This document shows, one piece after another, positions 54,754 to 61,479 of a DNA stretch of 64,000 bases (its first letter is position 1; the number at the start of each line of letters is the position of its first letter). The position numbers and the translations under genes were made by a program. The stretch lies in NCBI GenBank assembly GCA_017620015.1, contig JAFZRE010000011.1:1-64000 (forward strand). The letters are read 5' to 3'. The DNA is from Bacteroidales bacterium. GTDB taxonomy: Bacteria; Bacteroidota; Bacteroidia; Bacteroidales; ML635J-15. The notes under the pieces are model-generated. The model saw only the letters and a program-made list of their open reading frames with translations, was not told the origin of the DNA and did no database searches.

Positions 54754-55596
54754 ATGAAAAAGAATTTTTTATTAATTGCGTGTGTTATTGCCCTCGTATT
54801 GGGTTTTAGCTCTTGTGGAGGTAATAAATCTCCTGAAAGCAATGTTCAGGAAGAAGTTTTGAGGCACGATAGTGAATCCAAAATGATTCCTACATCAAAG
54901 ATTGAACTGAAAGGAGAACATAGTGATTTAATAAATATCCCTGTGGATTCTGTTGAAATTATCTTGGAATTTGATGGTTTGGATAATGAAGATAGATATT
55001 GGGTGAAGGTTGATATGCCAGTGGAAAACACCAAGACATGGTCTCAGTTCTGTGCAGAAAACAAGAAAAACAAAGGTCCCAACTATGAACCTAAGTTTGT
55101 TTATGATGGTGTAGGCGCATATTTTTGTGATGCAGATGGCAATAAGATTAATTCTGACATATCAGTATATCACTATGATATGGAAGATGTTATTGCAAGC
55201 GAAAGCATAAAAAGCAAAGAAATGAGAGTTCATTCGCAAACAGTGGGTTACGATAAAACCAAAAAATTGTTTGACAAAATTTCTTCAATTGTCATACAAG
55301 GAATAACATTGGAATCAGAAGAATCCGATAATGGTGGATATGAAATTGCCGATAATGATGGTGATAACGATTGGGATGCAATTCTTGATGACTATGAGAA
55401 ATATGTTGACGATTATGTTGCTTTGTACAAAAAGGCTATGAACGGTGATATGGATGCCTTGAGCGAATATGCAAGCGTCCTTGAAGATGCCCAAAATCTG
55501 AGCAACAAGTTAGCTAAAGGACAAGGATCTATGACTTCGGCACAAGTTAGCCGTTATACCAAGATTACCCAAAAAATGGCTAACGCAATGAAATAA
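54754..55596 (+). CDS. Larger lipoprotein of the trio
   Basis: 280 residues. Lipobox VLGFSSCGGNKSPES (Cys about residue 21). A beta-rich middle (~residues 35-190; ILEFDGLDNEDRYWVKVDMP, FVYDGVGAYFCDADGNKI) and a helical C-terminal part (DYEKYVDDYVALYKKAMNGD, then repeated SxYAxxxEDAQN-like helices). No named domain. A terminator follows 25 bp after the stop, ending the trio. Confidence 0.7.
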   Translation: MKKNFLLIACVIALVLGFSSCGGNKSPESNVQEEVLRHDSESKMIPTSKIELKGEHSDLINIPVDSVEIILEFDGLDNEDRYWVKVDMPVENTKTWSQFCAENKKNKGPNYEPKFVYDGVGAYFCDADGNKINSDISVYHYDMEDVIASESIKSKEMRVHSQTVGYDKTKKLFDKISSIVIQGITLESEESDNGGYEIADNDGDNDWDAILDDYEKYVDDYVALYKKAMNGDMDALSEYASVLEDAQNLSNKLAKGQGSMTSAQVSRYTKITQKMANAMK

Positions 55597-55621
55597 ATGC
55601 TACAATAACTAATGTTAGATT

Positions 55622-55652
55622 AAGTCGGCAGTGAAATCTGCCGACTTTTTTT
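55622..55652 (+). terminator. Terminator of the lipoprotein trio
   Basis: AAGTCGGCAG pairs with CTGCCGACTT, followed by a T-run. Confidence 0.8.
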
Positions 55653-55680
55653 GTTTATGAGAAGCATTAAGGAATTAGAA

Positions 55681-55698
55681 CTCGCCCGAAAGATGTAG
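55681..55698 (+). repeat. Orphan copy of the array 1 repeat
   Basis: CTCGCCCGAAAGATGTAG, one diverged copy of the array 1 core, 5 bp beyond the stop of ATPase 3 (which is on the other strand). Confidence 0.6.
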
Positions 55699-55703
55699 AA
55701 ACA

Positions 55704-56852
55704 TCAAATCAACCAGTCCAGATAATTTTCTGGTGTAATTACTACTGTTTCCTTTACATCGTATGCTTCAAGGAATGATTTTGGAAATGAAGAGCCACCC
55801 TTCTTGGGGTTCCATTTCATTTCGAAAGCTGTCATTGTGCCGTCACATTCTTCAACATAGTCAATTTCCTGCTGTTCGTTTGTGCGCCAGAAATAAACAT
55901 TTACATATTTGCCATTGTAATGATTGTACTTTTTGCGTTCAGAAATAAAGAAATTCTCCCATAAAGCACCCATATCATTGCGTTTGTCGGCTGGTGCGAA
56001 CTGCTGAATTACAGCATTGCGTATTCCATTGTCGTAAAAATATATTTTCTTCGACTTTTTCAATTCGTTTCGCAAGTTACGGCTAAGACCATTCAGTCTG
56101 AACACGATATAGCATTTCTCCAGCAAGTCGATATATTTTTCCACAGTCTTGTTATCTGTGCCTATCGTCTGGGCAATCTCGTTGTACGACACTTCGCTAC
56201 CAACTTGAAGCGCCAAAGCGACAAGCAATTTCTCCAACAATACAGGTTTTCGTACACTTTCCAACGAAAGCAAATCCTGATACATATAACTTCCGGACAG
56301 ATTCATCAGTAGTGTCTTGATGTTTTTCTCGCTGGCAACCACATCCGGGTAAGAGCCATATATAAGACGCGATTCCAAAGTTTGCTTAACGCGTATAAGT
56401 CCACTATCCTCATATAGCTCTTGTGTAGATATCGGGTAAAGGTGGTATTCGAACTTTCTGCCTGTCAGAGGTTCGTTTAGTTGTCCTTGAAGCAAAAAAG
56501 ACGATGACCCCGTGACAAGAAGCTGTATGTCGTTGAAATGGTCGATTATCATTTTTAACGTTATGCCAATGCCCTTTATTCGCTGAGCCTCGTCAACCAT
56601 AACAATACGCTTGCCTGCAAGAAGTTGGTTCAATGTTGCAATGTTTGCATTATCAAGCAATGCTCGTTGTTCCGGGTCGTCGCAATCAATTGCAAGCACC
56701 TCATCCTTGTTGATGGATTTGTCTAAGTGACCAAGTATTTGTTTAAATAATGTTGACTTGCCAACTTGGCGCGCTCCTATTACGACAATTGCCTTGCCAC
56801 CAAACAATAAGTCGGTAATTACCTTTTCAAGATGCCTTTTAATAAGTGCCAT
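55704..56852 (-). CDS. ATPase 3: AAA_14-DUF4143 protein
   Basis: 382 residues from the ATG at 56852; the ATG at 56879 falls within the -7 promoter motif. Walker A GARQVGKS (residues 26-33), Walker B IVMVDEAQRIKG, VTGSSSFLLQGQLNEPLTGR, YPISTQELYED, YGSYPDVV, SYNEIAQTIGTDNKTVEKYI (a helix-turn-helix-like part typical of this subfamily), and QQEIDYVEECDGTMTAFEMKW (E-x-D...E-x-K). Shorter and more distant than ATPases 1 and 2. Array 3 lies upstream. Confidence 0.88.
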   Translation of the reverse strand: MALIKRHLEKVITDLLFGGKAIVVIGARQVGKSTLFKQILGHLDKSINKDEVLAIDCDDPEQRALLDNANIATLNQLLAGKRIVMVDEAQRIKGIGITLKMIIDHFNDIQLLVTGSSSFLLQGQLNEPLTGRKFEYHLYPISTQELYEDSGLIRVKQTLESRLIYGSYPDVVASEKNIKTLLMNLSGSYMYQDLLSLESVRKPVLLEKLLVALALQVGSEVSYNEIAQTIGTDNKTVEKYIDLLEKCYIVFRLNGLSRNLRNELKKSKKIYFYDNGIRNAVIQQFAPADKRNDMGALWENFFISERKKYNHYNGKYVNVYFWRTNEQQEIDYVEECDGTMTAFEMKWNPKKGGSSFPKSFLEAYDVKETVVITPENYLDWLI

Positions 56853-56876
56853 TATAATGTTCTTTTTAATTCGGCA

Positions 56877-56884
56877 CAAAGGTA
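56877..56884 (-). promoter_or_regulatory. -7 element of ATPase 3
   Basis: TACCTTTG on the minus strand, 24 bp before the ATG and about 14 bp from array 3. Confidence 0.5.
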
Positions 56885-56898
56885 ATAAAAATAATTTC

Positions 56899-56964
56899 TA
56901 ATCCCAAATTTTGTACCTATTTTTGGGATTACAATCCCAAAAATTATACTGATTTTTAGGATTA
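56899..56964 (-). repeat. Array 3: two 33-bp dyad repeats before ATPase 3
   Basis: Two adjacent 33-bp units (56899-56931 and 56932-56964). On the gene's strand each begins TAATCC[CT]AAAAAT and ends TTTGGGATT, so each unit is itself an inverted repeat. Different sequence from arrays 1 and 2 but the same 33-bp period and the same distance from the ATPase start. Confidence 0.85.
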
Positions 56965-57038
56965 GGATTGCCTATACCTAATAAAAATCAAACTATAACA
57001 TACTTTGAACATTTGATTTTGTAATGGTTTATTGAATT

Positions 57039-57068
57039 TGTAGAGTAGTTGCGCGCAACTACTCTACA
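57039..57068. repeat. Perfect 30-bp palindrome
   Basis: TGTAGAGTAGTTGCG followed by its exact complement, centred on GCGCGC. It lies 8 bp from the stop of the gene at 57077 and may double as a terminator. A close relative with the same flanking ATTTG...GAATCAT is at 61389. Confidence 0.8.
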
Positions 57069-57076
57069 TTGAATCA

Positions 57077-57550
57077 TTAAATCCTTTCCAGTTCCATCAT
57101 CTTCTCCGCCACTAGCCTTGCCGCATACGCAACATACTCCACACAGGGACGTTTCTTGTAGAACTCGGCATTGCGTGGCGAAGGTTCGGGACAGGGACAA
57201 GTATCGTCGGGCAGACCGAGCAGACGACGGCAGATGATGTCACCGTTTTCGGCACGGAACTTTTCGGCAAACTCCTGCACAAGAGCATAGTTGGCTGTAC
57301 GCGCCACCTTGTCCGACGGGTCGTCGGCCGGTGAAATGAAACCTGCGCACATCGCCATTCCGCACACCGTACCGCACACTTCGCGCATACGGCCTATGCC
57401 TCCGCCAAACGATGCCGAAATCTTGGCTGCCATTGTTTTGTCAACACCAAAATCGTCGGCAAATGCCATAAACACCGACTGCGAGCAGTTGTATCCGTTC
57501 TTGAAATGCTGCACTGCAAGGGCAACCTTCTGTTCTATGTAGTTTTCCAT
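57077..57550 (-). CDS. C_GCAxxG_C_C family protein
   Basis: 157 residues from the ATG at 57550; the upstream ATG overlaps the promoter. Family cysteines in GYNCSQSVFMAF, REVCGTVCGMAM and the C-terminal CPCPEP and CVEYVAYAARLV segments. These proteins probably bind a redox metal or cofactor and often accompany redox enzymes, but the function is unproven. Minus-strand TACCTTTG at 57568-57575 is a likely -7 element. Monocistronic here. Confidence 0.85.
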   Translation of the reverse strand: MENYIEQKVALAVQHFKNGYNCSQSVFMAFADDFGVDKTMAAKISASFGGGIGRMREVCGTVCGMAMCAGFISPADDPSDKVARTANYALVQEFAEKFRAENGDIICRRLLGLPDDTCPCPEPSPRNAEFYKKRPCVEYVAYAARLVAEKMMELERI

Positions 57551-57634
57551 AGTTCTAAATTTTGTGACAAAGGTAATTATTTTAGGCAACTATATACGTG
57601 TTGACAAATAATACTTTTTGTTTTAAGTCTCTTC

Positions 57635-57821
57635 GTCATTACTCGCAAGCTTCGTGAACCATGTTTCCGTAAGACAAAGCGAACCGACTAAGGAACGTGT
57701 CGTGTGAGCCTGTCTGTACGGAATCTCCAATTGAAATCGTTTCAACGGGAGATTCCGCACAGTTGAACAATATTACACTCTCCGTTCCGTATCGTGTTAT
57801 TGTTCTAACTTGCGGAATGAC
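57635..57821. repeat. Interspersed repeat with GTCATT/GGAATGAC ends, copy 4
   Basis: 187 bp starting GTCATTACTCGCAAGCTTCG and ending CGGAATGAC, with CTGTACGGAATCTCC, GGGAGATTCCGCACAG and CTCCGTTCCGTATCG blocks. The open frame running through it into the next gene is not coding. Confidence 0.6.
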
Positions 57822-57911
57822 AGGATCGTGCAAAATTTAGTCAACTTGTATATAGTTTCCTTATTTTATCCCGATTTTTCCATTAACTTTGAGCCATTAA
57901 AAATTTCTGGA

Positions 57912-58673
57912 ATGGACTTTCAATCTACAAAGGCTTTGCTCGACGAGCGGTACGAGAAGTTTGCTGTGGCAAGTTTCGTGGAGAACGACCCCGTGCAGAT
58001 TCCACATTCGTTTTCGCGCAAGGAGGATATAGAAATAAGCGGTTTTTTCGCATCTATGATTGCGTGGGGCAACCGCAAAATGATAATAAACAACGCAAAA
58101 CGTTTTATGCAGTTGATGGACAATGCTCCCTACGACTTCGTGATGAACTTTGAAGATAAGGATTTGAAACATCTTGATACTGCCGTACATCGTACTTTTA
58201 ACGGCGACGACATGCGTTTTTTCGTGCGTTCGCTTGCCAATATCTATCGCAATCACGGTGGACTTGAAGCTGTTTTCTGCAAATTCCCCGAGATGGACAA
58301 AAATTTGATAAATGTTCATTCGGTGCTGTTTGAGATTCAGCACGAGGCTCGCAATATGCGCCACATATCCGACATTACCAAAGGTTCGGCAGCAAAGCGA
58401 CTCAATATGTTTCTGCGCTGGATGGTGCGTGACGATGGTCGTGGCATCGATTTTGGACTGTGGAAGGGCATAAGTCCTGCCGACCTGCTTATTCCTCTTG
58501 ATGTGCATTGCGGACGTTGTGCCCGCGACCTCGGCTTGCTTTCGCGAAAACAGAACGATTGGAAATCAGTGCTCGAGCTTACAGAAAACCTTCGCAAATT
58601 CGACCCCACCGACCCTATAAAGTACGACTTTGCACTTTTCGGTTCGGGAGTGACGCAAACACCAATGTTGTAA
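57912..58673 (+). CDS. TIGR02757 family protein
   Basis: 253 residues from the ATG at 57912; the frame is open upstream to 57810 but runs through repeat copy 4. Helical protein with IPHSFSRKEDIEISGFFASM, MIAWGNRKMIINNAKRFMQL, LRWMVRDDGRGIDFGLWKGI and LLIPLDVHCGRCARDLGLL (a possible Cys pair), ending DPIKYDFALFGSGV. The family resembles the HhH-GPD DNA glycosylase fold, but its role is not known. The stop overlaps the next ATG by one base (TAATG). Confidence 0.82.
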   Translation: MDFQSTKALLDERYEKFAVASFVENDPVQIPHSFSRKEDIEISGFFASMIAWGNRKMIINNAKRFMQLMDNAPYDFVMNFEDKDLKHLDTAVHRTFNGDDMRFFVRSLANIYRNHGGLEAVFCKFPEMDKNLINVHSVLFEIQHEARNMRHISDITKGSAAKRLNMFLRWMVRDDGRGIDFGLWKGISPADLLIPLDVHCGRCARDLGLLSRKQNDWKSVLELTENLRKFDPTDPIKYDFALFGSGVTQTPML

Positions 58674-59380
58674 TGTCCGACAGCTACTTTACATTCAAAC
58701 AGTTTCGGGTGTTGCACCGAAAGTCGATTATGAAGGTCGGCACCGATGGCGTTCTGCTTGGCGCATATGTCGATTGTGGCGATGCTAAGCGCATTCTTGA
58801 TATTGGCACGGGTACAGGTTTGCTTTGCCTTATGCTGGCTCAGAAGTGCGAGGCGCATATTCACGGAATTGATATAAACGCAGAAGCTGTGGAGGTCGCG
58901 AAGTTCAACGTTGGGGAAAGCAAGTGGGCAGATAGGATAGAGGTTTTCCTGTCGTCGGTGCAGGATTTTGTGCCAGAGGAAAAATACGACCTTATTGTCT
59001 CGAATCCGCCGTTCTATACTACCGATGTGGTTGCACCCGAGAAGGGTAGGGCGCTGGCACGTCACGACCTTAGCCTCAATATTTCCGAGTTGGCGGTTTC
59101 GGTTGACAGGCTTCTTGCGCAGGATGGAAGGTGCTATGTGATTTATCCCACCGAGCAGTGCCAGTTGTTTGAAAATGAGGCATCAAAGTGCGGATTGTAT
59201 GCATTGCGCAGGCTGTATGTGTCGTCGCGCCCCGATGTGTCGCCAATACGTACAATTGTGGAATTAGGACGTATGCAATGCGAAACGGAGTGCGATTCGT
59301 TGTATATCGAAAATGGTGAGCGTCACGATTTCAGCGACAAGTACAAGTCGCTTACTCGAGATTATTATCTGAAATTCTGA
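58673..59380 (+). CDS. trmN6: tRNA1(Val) adenine-N6 methyltransferase-like protein
   Basis: 235 residues from the ATG at 58673, which shares one base with the previous stop. Class I SAM methyltransferase: FKQFRVLHRKSIMKVGTDGV (family N-terminus), AdoMet site ILDIGTGTGLLCLML, VEVAKFNV, and the N6-adenine signature IVSNPPFYTTDV. Matches TrmN6/YfiC, which methylates A37 of tRNA-Val1. The frame extends upstream inside the TIGR02757 gene, but that is a shadow. Abuts the convergent gene at 59381. Confidence 0.85.
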   Translation: MSDSYFTFKQFRVLHRKSIMKVGTDGVLLGAYVDCGDAKRILDIGTGTGLLCLMLAQKCEAHIHGIDINAEAVEVAKFNVGESKWADRIEVFLSSVQDFVPEEKYDLIVSNPPFYTTDVVAPEKGRALARHDLSLNISELAVSVDRLLAQDGRCYVIYPTEQCQLFENEASKCGLYALRRLYVSSRPDVSPIRTIVELGRMQCETECDSLYIENGERHDFSDKYKSLTRDYYLKF

Positions 59381-59953
59381 TTAGAAAAGCCCGAGTGTGA
59401 GTGCCACGTAAACCCCGGGTTGGTTGAGTATCGACTGCTTGTAAAATTCAGGCGTTTTTACCTTTATATGGAACATGTATTCTATTCCGAGCGAGATTTT
59501 CAATATGTCGGTAATGGAGTATTCTACTGCTGCCGACGGAACAATAGCCACGAAACCAGCCTTGTCGTAGCCTTTTCTGGTTACAGAGTTTACAAGCATC
59601 GATGAGCCGTATCCTACTTTTATGTCGGTTAAAAGGTGGAATGAATGGTCGTTGAAGAATGGGTAGCCGAAATATATTCCGCCGTGGCTTTGCCTTAGGC
59701 TATGCGGTTCGGAATCGGTACCTGTTATCTTTACCGCATTGCTCATTCCGTCGAAGTATGCGCCTATACGAAAGTCCTTGACAATGAAGCCACAAGAACC
59801 GCCAATAGTTATTGAAATACCTTTTTCTATTGGGTAGAACTGACCATTGAGCGTGCAGAAGCCTCCTTGTTGGTACTCATCGGGTTGTGCCTGTGAGTAG
59901 CTGGTGAGTCCAGCAAGCAGCAGACAAAATATGGCTATAAGTTTTTTCATCAT
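59381..59953 (-). CDS. Outer-membrane beta-barrel protein
   Basis: 190 residues. Signal peptide KKLIAIFCLLLAGLTSYSQ; strands such as GISITIGGSCGFIVKDFRIG, GIYFGYPFFNDHSFHLLTD, ISLGIEYMFHIKV, and a final strand PGVYVALTLGLF. Likely a small barrel. No ligand evident. It is 89 bp downstream of the universal stress gene on the same strand, with a terminator between, and its stop touches that of trmN6. Confidence 0.72.
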   Translation of the reverse strand: MMKKLIAIFCLLLAGLTSYSQAQPDEYQQGGFCTLNGQFYPIEKGISITIGGSCGFIVKDFRIGAYFDGMSNAVKITGTDSEPHSLRQSHGGIYFGYPFFNDHSFHLLTDIKVGYGSSMLVNSVTRKGYDKAGFVAIVPSAAVEYSITDILKISLGIEYMFHIKVKTPEFYKQSILNQPGVYVALTLGLF

Positions 59954-59992
59954 AATGCTAACTTCATTGTTGCCGTTTTATTGTGCATCTAT

Positions 59993-60025
59993 TAAAAAAC
60001 AGCGGAATTTCTCCGCTGTTTTTAT
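59993..60025 (-). terminator. Terminator of the universal stress gene
   Basis: AAAAAACAGCGGA pairs with TCCGCTGTTTTT; T-runs on both strands. Confidence 0.8.
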
Positions 60026-60042
60026 TTTATGCCTACAATTTT

Positions 60043-60840
60043 CTAGTTGAATCCACCAGTTTTGATAATGTCGATTCGCTTGTTTACGCACATTACAGGA
60101 ATCTTTGCTGCAAGTTCCTCGTTTTCCGGATTCTTGATTTCCTTTATGTACGACTTGTACTGGTCGGTCATGAAGATTACAAGGTCGCATTCTGCTTCGT
60201 TTGCATACTTGTACATTTCGTCCGAGAAATTCTTCTTGTTCTCAAGGTACTTGATTTCGTAGTCGATGAGGTTGTCGTTGAAGATGTTTTCTGCGAAAGT
60301 GATGGTGTTCTGTATTGCTTTTCTGCTGAAACCGTCGTTATCCTTGTAAGATATGATATATACCTTGCTTTCGAACAAAGTGTTAAGGAATCTTACCCAC
60401 TGAACTCTGATTCTCGATGACTTGTCTGCGTCAATCGGGATGAGGATGCGGTCGTATTCACCGTAGATTGGTGGGTTCTGTACTAGAACGAACGGGATTG
60501 TGATGAACTTTTCAACAATCTTTATTGCCTTTTTCAGGTTCTTAGTTCCGTGAGTTCCCATTACGGCAAGAAGGGCATTGATTTCAATACCATAGTTGTA
60601 GATTTCCTTGTCGATGTCGCCTTTTCTTACTTCGACTGCAATTTCAAGATTAGGCTTGTCCTTCTTGAAGTCATCAACGATAGCTTGCAATTTGGCCTTT
60701 GCAGCTTCTATTTCATCCGACTTTGATACAATGTGGATTACGTTGATAGGGTTGTTGTGCGTCTTGCCAATCATATAGGCATGTTCAAGTGCGTATGCGC
60801 CTACCTCGGTAAAGTCGTGCGGTACTAATATTGGTTTCAT
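60043..60840 (-). CDS. Tandem universal stress protein
   Basis: 265 residues, two UspA-like halves: KPILVPHDFTEVGAYALEHA, AVMGTHGTKNLKKA (first) and RILIPIDADKSSRIRVQWVR, LVIFMTDQYKSYIKEIK (second). It resembles the protein at 36856-37686 in length and layout but is not a close copy. The second ATP loop is degenerate. Cytoplasmic stress protein of unknown partner. Monocistronic, between its own terminator and the repeat-rich gap upstream. Confidence 0.85.
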   Translation of the reverse strand: MKPILVPHDFTEVGAYALEHAYMIGKTHNNPINVIHIVSKSDEIEAAKAKLQAIVDDFKKDKPNLEIAVEVRKGDIDKEIYNYGIEINALLAVMGTHGTKNLKKAIKIVEKFITIPFVLVQNPPIYGEYDRILIPIDADKSSRIRVQWVRFLNTLFESKVYIISYKDNDGFSRKAIQNTITFAENIFNDNLIDYEIKYLENKKNFSDEMYKYANEAECDLVIFMTDQYKSYIKEIKNPENEELAAKIPVMCVNKRIDIIKTGGFN

Positions 60841-61479
60841 ACTTTCTTTATTATGATAGTAATAAATTAAAAAACAATTCTCATTGTCGGCAAATTTATG
60901 AAATATATTCGTACCGACAAAGGATTTTCGATATTTTTTTTATAGGTAATTTTACGTATATGGTACTAATCAAAGTACCCGCACACAATGCTTTGCATTG
61001 TTACAGTACAAATTGAATTTTTGAACCTTAAGCTCAGCATAGCTAATCATCAAATCTTAAAACCACCTCAAACCACATCAGACGTTGCACGCAACGTTTC
61101 TACAATTTGAAAACATTTGAAACAACTTTCAAATCCTCAACCTTTAGCTCAGCGTAAGCTAACCTTTAGCTCGGCGTAGCCAAATCTTCAAACGGCGCAG
61201 CCATTCAAACTCATAAACGCCGAAGGCATAGAACGGCGAAGCCCTCAACGAAGTTAAACGGCGTAGCCAATTGTTCGCGACGCTCACGTTGAACAATTGA
61301 ACTTTAAACTTTGAACCCCTTGAATCTTCGAATCCTCAAACGCCTCAGGCATACACCCCATAATCCTAGAACCCTTTTCCCCTTGATTTGTACAGTCGTT
61401 GCGCGCAACGACTCTACATCGAATCATGGGCGAACTCTTGAACTTTAAACTTTGAACCCCTTGAACTTTGAACAACGTG
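60841..61479. repeat. Repeat-rich gap: GGCGNAGCC units, AGCTCAGCGTAGC units and palindromes
   Basis: 639 bp without a gene. Contains CCTTAAGCTCAGCATAGCTAA (61026), CCTTTAGCTCAGCGTAAGCT (61141) and CTTTAGCTCGGCGTAGCC, several GGCGCAGCC/GGCGAAGCC/GGCGTAGCC units (61190-61270), an imperfect palindrome GACGTTGCACGCAACGTTTC (61081), the palindrome at 61389-61418, and two near-copies of TTGAACTTTAAACTTTGAAC (61290 and 61437). No ORF or RNA fold supported. Confidence 0.7.
61389..61418. repeat. 30-bp palindrome, relative of 57039-57068
   Basis: TGTACAGTCGTTGCG followed by its complement with one mismatch. Flanks (GATTTG before, TCGAATCATG after) match those of the copy at 57039. Confidence 0.75.

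Noticed and set aside
57810..57911. N-terminal extension of the TIGR02757 protein
   Set aside because: It runs out of interspersed repeat copy 4; the family begins at the ATG at 57912.
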